Assembly: GCA_948567375.1 (NCBI GenBank)
Contig: OX419755.1
Coordinates: 65,476,944-65,540,943 of the forward strand
From: Lunularia cruciata
Taxonomy: Eukaryota; Streptophyta; Marchantiopsida; Lunulariales; Lunulariaceae
Reading direction: 5' to 3'
Length of the DNA: 64,000 bases
The notes below the pieces were generated by a model. The model was not told the origin of the DNA and searched no databases. It was given only the letters and a program-made list of their open reading frames with translations. Every line of letters begins with the position of its first letter. The first letter of the stretch is position 1. Shown here piece after piece: positions 33,808 to 46,353 of the stretch. The translations under genes and the position numbers were made by a program.

Positions 33808-33939
33808 TGCCCCCTAGGTGGTGGTTAGGTCCCTCTAACTCGAGATAGCCATCTACTCCAAGTATATGGTATACCTTATGATGGGCAAAGATCAAGAGGC
33901 CGGGTGGTATGGAGCTCCATTGTTACTAGCCTATCTGCA

Positions 33940-34143
33940 ATCTATACCATATAAAGAATGAACTAGTTATATGTCAACTACATCTAGGACATAACCACTG
34001 TCCTTGAGGAACCACCGTGAGGGGAGGATTCATACATGCTATATGCCATCCTCTTGAACAACTATCACACACTAACATAGAAGTAGCTCTACCAGAAGAG
34101 CCACATAACATATACCTCAAGCCTACACGTACAAGTGCCAAGC
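33940..34143 (-). pseudogene. PHD finger of C
   Basis: Minus strand encodes CMLCG, LVCDSC, WHIACMNPPL and WLCPRC, a full C4HC3 PHD set, ending in a stop near 33976. The coding sequence continues towards the integrase on the far side of a solo LTR (34895 on). Confidence 0.82.
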
Positions 34144-34148
34144 TTGGG

Positions 34149-34889
34149 TGTAATACTCCAAGGACAAGAGAAGAGAGAAAACACAGATTGCACACTCAAA
34201 CATTCGATGCTCCAAGGGAGCACCTTCTCTTTATTATATAGACAAAGAGGATCTCCTACAAGGAAGCTACACCATAGGATTAGGGACATAGATAGGTGAC
34301 ATGTCAGCAAGCTCCACCCTTGGATTACTTACTTGGATGGGTGACCTGTCTGGTCTAGGTCCTATCTGGTTGGTCAAACAAGCTTTGACCAGAGGGAATC
34401 TTTTAGGGAATCTTCATGTAGGAATCTCAGAATCACATGAGTAAGGTACCATTGGAAAGCTCTCGACGAGACAAACCAAGGGAGAGGGAAGGCCAGCCTT
34501 TCCTCCATTGGGGGGGGGGAATCTGCACATTTTTGAGGCCTAATTCATCCGTTTAGGCCTCCAAAATTGCCTTCAGAGATTTCAGGCATATTTCGGTTCC
34601 TACTCTATTAGTAGAAGTCCCCTTTTGGTGATACCTCTTTTTGACCTGTTTAGTCCATCATGTGTAACATCCTTCCAGATGTTACCAAACCAATTCTCAC
34701 CTTTAAATCATATGTCTAGCTATTGGTTCTAAGGTTCTCAAGTCTATTTCGGTTTCTGCCCTATTAGTAGAAGTACTCTTTTGGTGATACTTCTATCTGA
34801 TCTATTTTGACCATCAGGTATAACATCATTCTAGATGTTACCAAACCGAATTTCACATCTAGATCATATGGCTAACCCTTGGTATTACA
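34149..34889. mobile_element. Solo LTR (741 bp) of an unidentified LTR family
   Basis: Starts TGTAATACTCCAAGG and ends CCTTGGTATTACA, an inverted TG...CA pair, with 5-bp duplications TTGGG at 34144-34148 and 34890-34894. Removing it restores the coding sequence seen in E. It contains a TATTATATAGA box near 34231 and a diverged internal duplication with 156-bp offset (TTTCGGTT, at 34591 and 34747). No coding DNA. Confidence 0.85.
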
Positions 34890-34894
34890 TTGGG

Positions 34895-36420
34895 TCCATA
34901 GTACCATCAATGTTTGGGAGGTGGCATGGCGCACAATTGCGCACATGATCCTTCCAATAACACCATCATGTCCTTCTAACCCAAGGACTCCAGATGGTAA
35001 AACCTCATGCACTCTCAAGATAGTGAGGCCTATCTAAACATCAAGTGTCATCGGTGTTGTTTGTTGTAGATATACATAGTCTCATGGATGAAATTGACGG
35101 ATTGAGGGTCTATAACCTCCTCTTTAAATGGTAACATAGCGTAAAGTATCTCTATGTTGAGCAATCGCCAAGTTCTCAAAGGCCATTGGCATCACTCTCC
35201 AAAAGATCTCTGCCCGTTGAGAACATGCGCTCATCCGTACATCAGGGTCATCCAAGTCCAAAACTACATAGCATCTTGAAGAATGGCTATAGGTAAATCT
35301 AGATCTTGTCCATAGAGTAGAAAGTACGAAGAGAAGGATGCTAAGGAGACTTTCCGACTAAACCGATAGCCCATGGCCAACCAAGGTAACTCGAGATCCC
35401 AATCTCCCAAGTGGCCTCTTTGCAAACCATACTTTTGCAATCCTCTCTTCACCATCTGAACCACTCTCTCAGCTAAGTCATCTGCCTCAAGGTGAAATTG
35501 GGATGTAGTATGATGATCAATCAAAGCCTTGTCACACAAGACCTGAAACTCCCCAAGAACTCTATACCCTGATCAGTCAAAACCTTAGCTGGTGCACCAA
35601 AATGACTAAGAACTCGATCTAGGAACAAGTAAGTTGTCCCTTCACTAGACTTGTCAAGAAGTGCCACCAACTCAATCCACTTAGAGAAGTGCTTCACTAT
35701 CACCAAAACATACCGATGATGTCTCACAGTCAACAGTAAAGGTCCAGTGAAGTCCAAACTCCTACGGTAATCCAATCCCATGATAGGTAATGGGTGTAAC
35801 TGTGGCATATGAGCATTAAATGATGCTCTAACTTGGTCACAAACCACACATTTGGCAACAAAATGCTATACCTCGGTCTGCATACCACGCCACCAATAAT
35901 AACTCTGGAGTAAGCTATATGTATGCTTTACTCTAAAATGTCCTAGCTCCTCATGAGCATGACGGACCAATTGTGGTCTCTAAGATGGAAGTGGTACTAC
36001 TTGCACTCTACCATCCTCCCATACACACAAAAGATGTTTACCCTCCAATCTAGACCATCTGGCTTGCTGAAGAACACGGTCTCTCTCCTTGGCCCCAGCT
36101 GTACCACCCACAACACCAATGCAAAGATAGTCCATCACTAAGACATCATCATGAATGTCTCGCTTAATTGTACCAATATCATCACTCTCTGGATCTATGA
36201 CCTCAATAACTCCTCCTATATGCATTGAGAAAGATACCACCAAAGTCTCTAAAAATATACACAGAAAGGCCAATGCATGCCAACCTAGCACCATCTCCTC
36301 AACTTTCTCACCATGCCAACATGCTCTGGTTTGATCCTACTGGTTGGGACATGGGTTTCTACTCAACCTATCTGCATCAAGGTTCACCACTCCAAGTCTG
36401 TGAACAACCGTGAAATCATA
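34895..36420 (-). pseudogene. Integrase of C
   Basis: Open stretches at 35264-35539 and 35521-35847 cover the core: LDFTGPLLLTVRHHRYVLV (first Asp), VLTDQGIEFLG (second Asp) and the glutamate in LAERVVQ. The zinc-binding part lies at 35850-36000 and the linker to RNase H at 35980-36294. Frameshifts and stops (for example near 35545 and 35860) disable it. The C-terminal extension leading to PHD is at 34895-35260. Confidence 0.8.
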
Positions 36421-37700
36421 CTCCTATAAAATCAGAGCCCATTGTGCAAGCTTCCTTGAAAGCTTGTCGTACTCCATCAACCACTTCATTGGCTGATGAT
36501 CAGTGATAAGAGTGAAGGGGTTACCAAATAGGTAACATAAAAAATGTGCTACTACCCAAACTGCTGCCAAGCACTCTCCCTCATATGAACTATACTTCAC
36601 CTCTGCTGAATTATTGGAGCGACTAGCATAGGCCACCACAAACTACTTCTCCTCATCATCATGCTAGGTGAGCACCGCTCCAAGCCCCAACATACTCCAA
36701 TCAGTATGAACCTGAAATGGTCGTCCTCTGATCGGTCTCCTCAAAATAGGAGTAGATGTCAACCTCTCCTTGAGCTCTACAAAAGCTCTCTCCTGCTCAT
36801 CTCCCCAACACCACTCTTGTGTAAGCTTGGTCAGCTTTGTCAAGGCTTTGGCAATGGCATTAAATCCTCTAACATAGCGGCGATAGAAATTTGCCAACCC
36901 ATGGAATGATCACACTTTTCTCACATCCGTAGGCCGAGAAATATGTGCAATAGCCTCCACCTTGGTTTGCTGAACACCAAGTCCTCCGGGGTAGATAGTG
37001 TGACCCAAATACTCAACCTGCTTGTGGAAGAACCTACACTTCCCAAGATGTAATTTGAGTCCATGAGATCTCAACCTCTCAAACACCTTTAACAATTGTC
37101 TCTCATGCTCCTCCATAGCAGTGCTACAGACCAAAATGTCATCAATATAGCACCGAGCAAAATCCAATCCAACTAGGATCCTATCCATGACCCTCTAGAA
37201 CTCAGCAGGAGCATTCTTTAACCCAAACGGTAAGAACCTCCACTAATAGAACACATCCTTACTGTGAGGATCAATAGCCCAAAATGTTGTCTTGGACGTA
37301 TCCTCCTCCTTGATTGGCAACTGATTATATCCCGCTCGAAGATCCAAAGTACTGAAGACCTTTGCATGCCCAATTGCATCAAAAATCTCCTCTGGTGTAG
37401 GTATGGCATATCAATCAGCCCTGGTCTATCAATTGATAAGATGGTAATCTCCACACATCCGCCTATCGGTGTAGTTGCCATGCATATCCTTCTTGGTTGG
37501 CACCATTGTCTCTGATGCATACTCTCCATGTGAAATCTCCACCAAACCAGCCTCAAAAAGGTCACTACTCCGGCTCTGAATCAATGTCCTCTCCATCTCA
37601 CTATATCAATAAGGACATTGGAAAACTAGTGTATTGTTAGTCAGCTCAATCCATATACTAGGTCCCTTTAGAGCACCCAAATCCTTCATATTGATGGCAA
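36421..37700 (-). pseudogene. RNase H and reverse transcriptase of C
   Basis: RNase H blocks VHTDWSMLGLGAVLT (36664-36897 frame), KYSSYEGECLAAVWVVAHF and LITDHQPMKWLM are present. RT keeps YIDDILVCS (37100-37190), and the N-terminal half with GYHQL-like and DRPGLI-type blocks is in a shifted frame (37218-37565). Broken by several stops. Confidence 0.8.
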
Positions 37701-39475
37701 AACAACTTGTGTGGCTCCTCAAGAACCTCCAAACCCTCCGTCTTTCCTCTCTAGTAAGCTTGGGTCCAAGATCTGGCTCCTAAGTATCCTTTGTAATTGT
37801 AGTAGGAGTGGAAGACGTACTAATTGGCTGCTACACTGGGCCCTTGGGAGCAATAGTGTCATGCTCCCGACCACTAGAGGTCCCAACCTCTATGTGAAAA
37901 ACTCACTGCACTTTGGCTGCAACCTCCACACGTCCTCTAGTTGCATCCCAAGTGGACCAAGGGTGTAATCCAAGTAGCCCACGCTCACCTAGATGGACTC
38001 CAAGTAGACCACTCTCCCTAGTAGCTACTGGCTGTGTCCCAAGAATACCATGCCCACTTGGTCCATCGTCCCTAGCATGTGCCTGAATCGTCTTGATAGG
38101 CACAAGGCTCACAAGTGTGATGCCTATGTGGTGATGCCTATGAAGCGCATCTTATGCTCTCTGCCAAGCCAAGGCTCACAATCCAAGTTAAAGAGTTCAA
38201 GTCCATAGCCTGACCTAATACATGACGCTTGGATGCCTCTGACACTGCTAGAACAACGATAATAGCGGTGCAAAAACCCATCGCCCGCTCTCTCTCATCA
38301 ACATTGGGCTCCACCAATTGCTTTAACTATGAGTCCCAAACAAGTCCAGGTCCTCCCTCTCAAAAAGCATGAGAGCTTGGGAAACTCATGAGTGTGGGAA
38401 ATGCAACTCTAGGCTATCCAACTAGGTTCACCATTGCCATAGGTGACCTATCAGCCACTACCAATGTTTGAGATTGACGCTCAACATCCAAGATACCATC
38501 AACAAGGATGTGGTCAAGTCGTTGAATCCCATTATAAGCATGTTGTAGAACCTATTTGGGTAAGAGGTTCGTCCACCAAAGACAAAGACGATGAGCCTGT
38601 GATCCCACTTTGGCTGCATCTAACAATACAGCAAGTCCTATCCAAGAATGGACCTGATGTGTACTCGCCACGACTCTGGTGAAAGAATCACCCATCAAAA
38701 GAACATTCTCCAAAAAGTAAGTTAGAGGAACGGACTGATGAACCTGGAGATGTCATAGTATCCATAACATCTCCCAAAACACACCAGAACAAGGATGTTG
38801 AAGACCCAAACCTTGGCCAGCACGTGTATGTCTCTTACATGGCCATCCAAAAATCACCAAGTGAATAGGTCCATATCTCTCTAGATCATCCGCCCCCAAT
38901 AAGAATGTCTACTAGTAGGGCCTTCAGGTAACCTCTAACTACTGACATCAGTAATAACTCGGGATATTGATAGGCCAAGTGTGCCACATGATGTAGAGAG
39001 ACTTGCCTAGCAGTCTCATCTCTCTCTACATACAAGTACCTCTATACTCGTATACCTGCTTGTAATACCGCAGCCAGTCCAATGTTAATCCCACCGAACA
39101 ACTCCAATAGACATATCTCCTCTATTAGATACTACCAAGCAATGAGTGTGGTATCCAGAGGTGTCAAAGTAATGGACTCTGGAGGCTCATCCTCACACTC
39201 ATCTCTTGATGGTACAAAGGCTCCACTCCAAGCCTACTGCACCAACTGATCTGCATGTTGTTGCAACACCGCCTCTGAAATCCACAATGGAACATCCAAG
39301 GTGGGTGGAACAATCCCACTCATACTCTAAATCCGAGTGATCTCCTTTGGTATTGGAGTATCCTTTGCATGGGCGTTCCTCTCCAACAATCACCAGGCCA
39401 AGTAACTGCACCACTGAAAGCTAAAACTAATGCTGCCATGGTCCCGGACTGTAGTGAGCCAAGACTGTCACTACT
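37701..39475 (-). pseudogene. DNMT3-like methyltransferase of C
   Basis: Minus strand aligns throughout with the methyltransferase of E: the C-terminal Gly-rich tail at 37850-38110, motif IX/X region at about 38150-38350, motif VIII at 38560-38620, and the PCQ and motif I regions at 38800-39110. The amber codon with context TAG-CAG-CCA is present at the end, as in E. Where E has the double stop TAG-TGA, C still has CAA-CGA. Several private stops elsewhere. Confidence 0.78.
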
Positions 39476-40985
39476 AAAGCGTAATAGAGTATGTACATGA
39501 CTAACACCGTTTGAGAGTAATCCACCCTAGGGAACACAAAAGGCTCAGGTTGCTCCAAGATTTCTATAGTAACATCAAATCCTAGAGTGCATATTAATTG
39601 AACCCTCATGGATAGTTTATCCATAAGTTGAAAGATTATCTCCATCACTAATCTTGAGAACTAGCTGATGATGGTGATAGTATTTTTATAGTTGTACTAA
39701 GACTCTCTCCAAGATCCTTCACCAAAGTCTCCAAAAGTGATTTTACTCCACTACACTCATGTCCTTTTGGAAGTCCTTCAACTCCACAAACCTCACACAA
39801 CTCTTTGGTCTTAGATCTTCTCCCTCCCAATCTTGGTGAAGAAGGTCTAACATGCAAACCCAAGTCAAGTAAGCCTCTCCTTTCCCTCAATCTCTTGCTC
39901 TCAAAGGTCAATGGACATGAACTTGCCTTATGTCTCTTCTCTCCACATAGAAAGCACTTAGACTCACTCTTTCCTCCGAGTGGTGTAGGTTTTTGGATCC
40001 TCTCAACACTCTCTTCAAATTCTCTTATAAACTCTCTTTTCCTCAAATCCACCCCTACAATCACCTCAAAACCTTGGGGAACCTTGCCTAGTCTCAATTT
40101 TCATGTTCCCAAGATGAATCTAAACACTCAAACATGCTTTTAGTTGCTCTCAAACTCCTCATGCATGAGATCTCCACTTTGCAGAATTGACCCTTCCTCA
40201 CAATTTCACTCAGGTCTCTTAACTAGTATGTGATAGTCATCTGAAATTTTGCACACGTAATTACAACTCTAGTGTGTCCCTCCATGCAACATTTCAAATC
40301 TTTTTATTGATCCATTTGGCCTAGACACTTTTCTATTCAGCACACATATTTCAGATTTGGTCTGAAAACCATCCCCTTCACTTCAAAAACTCATAACTCC
40401 TTGCACAAGAATGATCTCTCTATACTTTTTGTGGCAGAAAGTAGGATACAATGCACTTAATCTTCTTGGAAATTTTCAGGAAAATTCAATAAAATTTGAA
40501 GAAATGGCAGACTCTGTACAATTTTCCAGAGAGCATGCAGTTGTGAGAGCAGTTTACCCTATCAACTTTCAAAAATTCTAACCCAGTGCGCATAGTAGCT
40601 CTCACAATAATTTCAAGTGTTCTAACTAAAAGATAACCTAAGCTATCATGTGTAGAAATTTCATGTCCAGATCTCAAACTTGAGATTTTGCCCAAAATCA
40701 CCTTAATCCCCAAAATCTGCAATCCACCTCACACAATCTCTCCAAATCCTCGCATGTGTACAAGATGTATAAAATCACTTCAAAGACATCATAATGAACA
40801 AAAGGGTATAAAAATGGATCTTGGTTCTCTAACATAAGTTCAACACTCTCCTCTCCTAATGTTCTCTCCAAGTGAGCTCTCATAGCCTCCTTCTGTCTAA
40901 TGTAGAATTGAACGCGGAACATTATCTTGCCTTCTAGAGAGGTCTTGGCAATGGAACCAAAAATGTGAGCCAGCTTGTCTCTCAC
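39427..40985 (-). pseudogene. Foreign gag-like or captured gene segment in C
   Basis: Three minus-strand frames without counterpart in E. 40698-40985 (95 codons) and 39427-39648 carry a repeated module: LENQDPFLYPFVHYD-VILYILYTC and LEQPEPFVFPRVDYS-LVMYILYYA. Between them, 39648-40097 (149 codons) has a zinc knuckle CFLCGEKRHKASSC and a second Cys/His cluster CEVCGVEGLPKGHEC. The knuckle suggests a gag nucleocapsid of another element; the duplicated module is not recognised. It replaces the family's own gag, knuckles and protease. Confidence 0.5.
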
Positions 40986-41651
40986 TCAAGATAAACCTTT
41001 GGTGGCTATTATGGTAGCGCACCATGGACTAAGAAGGCAAGGAACCCCAACTCCATCATACTCCTCCAAGGCTAACACTCCAAGACTCAAGACATTGCTC
41101 ACTGAGAATTCAATGAGAGAGAGATAGTTGCAAATGAAAGGATGATGAGTACCTCCTCACCCCATGTTATATACTTGTGAAATAGTTACGTACCAAAGTT
41201 ACTAATTATCATAGTAACTCAAGTTACTAGACTAAAAGTCAAGTAAAGTCAAAAAGTAGAAAGGAATATCTATTCACATGGGCATATTCCCCTAAGCATG
41301 TGGTCTTATCTTGACCCAACCACTAAGTCAAGGATTCCTTCACATGTGCTTTCCTTGGACTAAAGAAGAATCCAAAACAAAAAGGCTTGCGGGCCCAAGA
41401 GTTCTCCACTCTTTCCTCAAAGCCAAACACCTAGGGATAATTTTAGTCAACACACTAAAATCCAGAATAGTGGTGCTCATCTTTTCTACTTCCTCTAAAG
41501 TAAAGTCCTCTCTATCTTAGCTATGACTAACTTTAGCTAACCATGACTAATATAGAACCATCATTTATCTCTATATAAATGATATCTCTTGAGTACTTGT
41601 AATACCAAGCTAAATATCACAATACCACACACATGCACAAATGGGTGTTAT
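40986..41651. other. Non-coding leader-side DNA of C, origin unclear
   Basis: Not homologous to the leader of E. Includes a plus-strand TATATAAATG motif (about 41574) and the word TTGGTATTACAAG on the minus strand, which recalls a primer site next to an LTR, so a fragment of another LTR element may be present. No gene supported. Confidence 0.35.
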
Positions 41652-41900
41652 AGCTCTCTAGAGCTTCACTTTGAAAGTATACCCTTGGACTCGAGCTAGG
41701 TCTAAAACCCTAACGGTCCCATTGACGGCACACTTGACGGTGCAAAGTGACAATGGGCCCCACCGTGAAGTCAGTACCCCAAACACGAAATCTGACCGTC
41801 AGAAAGTAATCTCTGAGAAACTGCTAAAATAACTCTAACTACTATCATTGCAACTCGAGTGTCCAAGCAATCTAGATGCGACACTACAAATGGCGTGATA
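41652..41900 (-). repeat. 5' terminal repeat (segment b, partial) of C
   Basis: The outer ~249 bp of segment b, ending with TATCACGCCA on the minus strand at the insertion border. The inner ~200 bp of b and the primer site are missing. No segment a is present on this side. Confidence 0.8.
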
Positions 41901-42420
41901 GTATACCTACTATATTTTTTTTGGTGGGATCAATAGTGGACTAGCTACAATATTATAGGTAGGCATATAGGTTTAAAGGTACTTATATGTTGAGAGGGAT
42001 GAGACTACTAGACAAGTCTCTCTACATTATATGAACACTTGGCATGTCAATTTCTTGAGATATTATTGATATCAATAATTAGGACTTACCAAAAGACCCT
42101 AGTATCAAACATTTTATTACCAGGAGCACATGATCTTGAGAGAGATGGTATTGTATATTTGGTGATTCTTGGATGGTCATGCTAGGACATACTCGTGTTG
42201 GCTAAGGACAAGGTTAAAAGAATCCCTATTCTAGTATGTTTTGGAAGATGCTACATATATCACATCATCTCCAAGTTCATCAAGCAATTTCTCCAACATA
42301 CATTTTGGAGAACATCCTTTTTATTGGTGATTCTCGCATACAAGTGATGGTGAGTATAGATCAAGTTTGCAATAGTTAGAATGGATACTTATGTGCCAAA
42401 AATTGGACCCAAGCTTAAAA
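41901..42420 (+). pseudogene. DNMT3-like methyltransferase of D, second part
   Basis: Resumes after element C with FFGGINSGLATIL (motif I) at about 41935, then the motif IV region near 42165 (GWSC, where E has GWPCQG) and the motif VI region near 42290 (LENIL). Stops and frameshifts throughout. About 1 kb of the C-terminal part is deleted; the sequence passes to the RT leader (GPKL) near 42400. Confidence 0.7.
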
Positions 42421-42723
42421 AGGGCAAAGATAAAGAGTTTGGAGTTAAGGAGTTACACAAGTTCTTTTACCTTCAACATGAAGGATTTGGGTGCTCTAAA
42501 AGAACATAATATTTGGATTGAGCTAACTAGTGATAAACTAGTATTTTGATGATTCCATAGATATTAATATGGAGAAAACTTTCATTTAGAGCAAGAGTCG
42601 AGACCTTTTTGAAGTTGCTTTGATAAAGATCTCACATGGAGAGTATGCTTTAGCCATAGTGATGCCAACTAAGAAACATATCATGGTAACTACATAGATA
42701 GGCAAATGTGTGGAGATTATATC
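42421..42723 (+). pseudogene. RT N-terminal region of D
   Basis: Reads FTFNMKDLGALKEH-like, then SRDLFEVALIKISHGEYALAIVMPTKK and CGDY, matching E (FAFSMKDLGALKGP, GEYVSATVMPAKKD, MCGDY). It ends at the border with A2. The homologous sequence resumes beyond A2 only in RNase H, so about 970 bp of D are missing here. Confidence 0.75.
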
Positions 42724-43115
42724 TATAAAGACCACAAACCGAGGAGGGAAATAGGAGAATAGAAGCTCACATTGGGACACTTGAATAAGGAAAAACTCTG
42801 AATGCCTAGCATGAGCTTTGGCTCTTGTATTTATAGGGAGCATACAAGGCCCTTGAGAAGCTTCCTTGAGCCACTTTCTTGGAGTGCAAGCCAAGTTAAC
42901 TAGGAAGCTTCTCAAGAAGCTTCCTTCTAGAAGTTGCCTATTTGGCGTGCAAGTTAAGCTAGTTTGAAGCTTCTAGAAGTTACCTACTGGGTGCAAGCTA
43001 AGCCAGGAGCTTCCCAAGAAGCTTCTTAGGTACTTCTAGAATATTCTAAGCTAATCGTCTTATTTGCTATATCATTAGCTCTACTAACTTTGTCGTTAAA
43101 CTCCATATTGTTACA
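42724..43115 (-). repeat. 3' LTR of A2 (392 bp)
   Basis: On the minus strand begins TGTAACAATATGGAG after GTGGGGGAATA and ends at 42724 (TATA in place of TACA). Contains the heat-shock-type core TTCTAGAATATTCT (43034-43047) and a TATAAATA box near 42828-42836. Confidence 0.87.
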
Positions 43116-43450
43116 TATTCCCCCACTACTAGTTGGTGACGTCCTTGTTGCTAGTGAAGCTTTGAACTCTTGGATGGCCAATTGTGCATTATGGAGATGA
43201 GAAAGAGGTGCCCATGTGGCATCATGAAGGGGATACCCTTTCCAAAGGACCTTGTACTCCGTATGTTGTCGACGGCCTTGTTGAATATGGCGACGCACAA
43301 GGATATGATCAACTTTGTAATGCTCATGATCATTGATAGGGATAGGAGGAGGGGAGGTTGGACTCGAGAGGAAAAAGAAGAGGGGTTAGGAACAAAGGGT
43401 TTCAACTTGGAAATATGAAAGACAAGATAGATGCACATATGACAAGGCAA
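43116..43450 (-). pseudogene. Chromodomain of A2
   Basis: 43026-43298 frame encodes HTEYKVLWKGYPLHDATWAP, the chromodomain core, with QLAIQEFKASLATR after it. The stop codons that break this domain in A1 are glutamine codons here. Confidence 0.85.
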
Positions 43451-44740
43451 GGCAAATCAATAAACACCAGGAGAGACAATTTGGATGATATCAAAGGGTC
43501 TTATCCAATTAGGGGTGAGATTACAAACTTGGGTATCAAGTGGGAGAGGGAGGTTATTGGATTAGAGCATGACCTTATCACCAACTTGAAAGCTGAGATC
43601 ATGGCGATGGTGATCCACATATTGTTTCTGCCAATTTTCAACAACAAGGAGATGAGATTTGGCTTGTTGGAGGGATTTGGAGATAGTGGTCAAGAAGGTG
43701 GAAGTATGAGTGACATGAGACAGGGGAAGAGCAAGAAGGGAATCTGGAACAAGTGGATCTTGGCCAAAATTGGGAAAGAAAGGAGAGAATCCGGTGCTTG
43801 CTTTGTTAGAATTGTTGTATACAAACTCAACAACTGCAAGACATTCATCTCAATTGGTATGGTGAATGTTGATACAAGTACAAAGCATATCTATTAAGTT
43901 GCAATTTGCACATTCAGTTTGTCCCTCTATTTGAGGATGATAGGCTATGGAAAAAGCAAGCTTGTGCCGAGTATCTAGAAGAGTGCTTGCCAAAACTTTC
44001 CAATGAAGCGAGGATCACGGTCGGAGATAAGTACACACAACATCCCATGATGCTTGAATACATTGTCAAAGTAGATTTGTGCCAAGGTTAGAACATCCAC
44101 AATATCAACCATTGGTACCAAATGGATTTTCTTACAAAGCTTATCCACAAACACCACAATTGTTGTGTGGTGTTGCTTTGTCTTGGGCAATGAGGTGATG
44201 AGATCTAAGCTCACATGTTCCCAACAAGTAACAAGAATGGGGAGTGGTTGAAGGAGTCCACTTGGCTTCTAGTTATTGGCTTTGTTGGATTGATAACTCT
44301 CACACAATTGGACAAACTCCCAAAAATCTTGTGCCATGTTAGGCCACCACCATTGGCGTTGGAGGGTACCCAAGGTCTTGTCCACACCCATGTGACCAGC
44401 TATTGGTAAATCATGGGCTTCTTGAAGGCGCACAAGTCGGAAATCACCTTTGGTTGGAACATAGATCCAATCCTCATGGAATAGAAGGCCTTCCTTGAAG
44501 GAGAAGGTATTGTACTCCTTGTTGCATGCTTTCATAAAACCATGTACCATTTGGAAGAAGGGATCTTGTTGTAGAGCTGACCAAAACTTGTTATGGACCT
44601 TGGAGTCAATTGACACCATTGTAATTGTTGCCATGATGTGAGGAAGAGACTTCAAATCAGGTCGTCGTGATAGAGCATCATGGATGACATGGAACCAACT
44701 TGGTTTGTACTCAAGTTTGATGTCAAACAATTGGAGTTGC
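43451..44740 (-). pseudogene. Integrase of A2
   Basis: 44269-44730 covers the RNase H end and the zinc-binding part (HDLPIAGHMGVDKTL). 43975-44214 covers VSLDLITSLPKTKQ and LISDRDPRFIG (both aspartates) and ends with TAG at the same position as 2446 in A1. The glutamate region and C-terminus follow in 43450-43970 with stops. Confidence 0.82.
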
Positions 44741-46010
44741 TCCTTCCATCAATGATATTGACTCTTCATGTGTTCCAAGTGTAGTTCTGCAACAATGGTT
44801 TGTGATCAATTTGCATGATCATTGTTTCCCCAAGAGATAATGCCTCCATACCTTGGTGGCATATACCATTGCAAGTTGTTCTTGATCTCAAGCATAGTAA
44901 TTTTTTTAGTTGAATTTAGTCAACAAGACACAAAAGCAATGAAATGTAGTCCATTTGGGAATTATTATTGCAACATAGCTCTAATTGCAAAGTTAGAAGC
45001 ATCAAAATCAACCACACAAGGTAGTTGAGGATCATATGGTTGAAGAATGGGTCTTGAAGACACCATCTATTTCAACCTCTAGAATGTTTCTTTGTGCTTG
45101 GTGGTCCACTAGAAGCTCAAGTTCTTCCTCAAGAGGTCAGTCAATGGTGCAGCCACATGAGCATAATAGTGGATGAACCGTCGGTAAAAATTGGCCAATC
45201 CATTGAATGCCCATACTTTTGTAGCATCCTTTGGAGTAGGCCAATCAGAAATGGCATTGATTTCTCCTGTTCCATCTTGATCCCTTCCGACGAGATCTTG
45301 TGACCCAAGAAGGTAAACTTCTTATGCCAAAAGGCACACTTCAACTTCTTGCAATAAAATTTCCATTGTCATAGTCATCTTAGGACTTCTTGCACATGCT
45401 TCATGTGTTCTGCCTCTGTCTTGCTATAGATTAAGATATCATCCAAGAACACCACCATGTACCGATCCAATAGTCCATCCAACACCCAATACATCTAATC
45501 CATGAAGACTATTGGAGCATTAGTGAGCCCGAAAGGTAGAATCCTCCACTCAAAATGCACATAACTTGTGCAAAAGGTAATATTTTGCATATATTCCCTA
45601 TCAATGGGGATTTGTCAATAGCCACTATGAAGATCCAACTTGGAAAAGTGTCGTGCTCCACTCAATTTATGAAGCAAGTCATCGATCTGAGGCAAGGGAT
45701 CTGCATTCTTCACTGTTTGCATATTGAGCCCACGATAATCAATATAAAAACAAAGTACTCCATCCTTCTTTGGAACAAATAGTACCAGTGCTCCTCAAGG
45801 AAAGGTACCTTATCGTATGAAGTCCTTCTCCATTAACCCCGTAAGTGTTATTTGCAACTCCTCCAACTCCTTTGGTGAGAGCAAATAGATTGGTCTACTC
45901 ACTAGAGTACTCCTTGGCAATAACTCAATCTTGAAGGGCATACCAAAATTGGAGGGTAATCCCTTCAACAAATCATCGGGAAACACATCCACAAACTCCT
46001 AAACTATTTG
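44741..46010 (-). pseudogene. RNase H and reverse transcriptase of A2
   Basis: RT fragments: N-terminus at 45810-45992 (LPRSTLVSRPIYLLSPKELEE), FLDDILIYS near 45440 and KCAFWHKKFTFLGHKIS at 45141-45344. RNase H: IDHKPLLQN near 44800. A TAG sits at the homologue of the A1 stop at 1339 (about 45080) and another at the homologue of 418 (about 46001). Numerous other stops. Confidence 0.82.
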
Positions 46011-46119
46011 ACCAACCATTGCTTGATGAGGCTCTTGACCTTCCTCAGATTCTCCTTGTGCAATTGACTTGATCCATACCATGAAAATAGGCTTATCTAC
46101 CTCCAAAGCTTGCTCTAGA

Positions 46120-46215
46120 GCTCCTTCACTAACAAAATTCTCATCTAGGGACTTATCCACCTTCAAAGCTTGCTCTATGGCTGCTTTCTTGATAAAATTT
46201 CCATCTTGGGACGGA
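46120..46215 (-). repeat. Protease-RT linker repeats of A2 (two units)
   Basis: Two diverged ~60-bp units containing GAGCAAGCTTTGGAGGT and GAGCAAGCTTTGAAGGT on the minus strand; the same linker in A1 has three or more. Confidence 0.7.
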
Positions 46216-46353
46216 TTATTCTAAGGTGTCTTACTCAAAGGTGCCAAACAACCTAATCAAAAATTTTGACCTTGGTGTTGTATTTGAATTTTTCATCAAT
46301 TCCAATCAAATTGAACCTTATGAGGTTCAAGCCAAGGCAAACCCAAAATGATA

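Larger units (their letters stand above)
33124..41900 (-). mobile_element. Ty3/gypsy element C (PHD-methyltransferase family) inserted in D
   Basis: Ends TGTCATGCG (33124) and GCGTGATA (41900) on the + strand, flanked by GTAT at 33120-33123 and 41901-41904; the flanks join into the methyltransferase coding sequence of D. Minus-strand order: PHD, integrase, RNase H/RT, methyltransferase, all decayed. The gag-protease region is replaced by unrelated coding DNA (39427-40985). A solo LTR (34149-34889) lies inside. Confidence 0.88.

Noticed and set aside
40986-41651. Possible further solo LTR in element C (TATATAAATG box and TTGGTATTACAAG word)
   Set aside because: No paired termini or target duplication could be found, so it is left as leader-side DNA of unclear origin.
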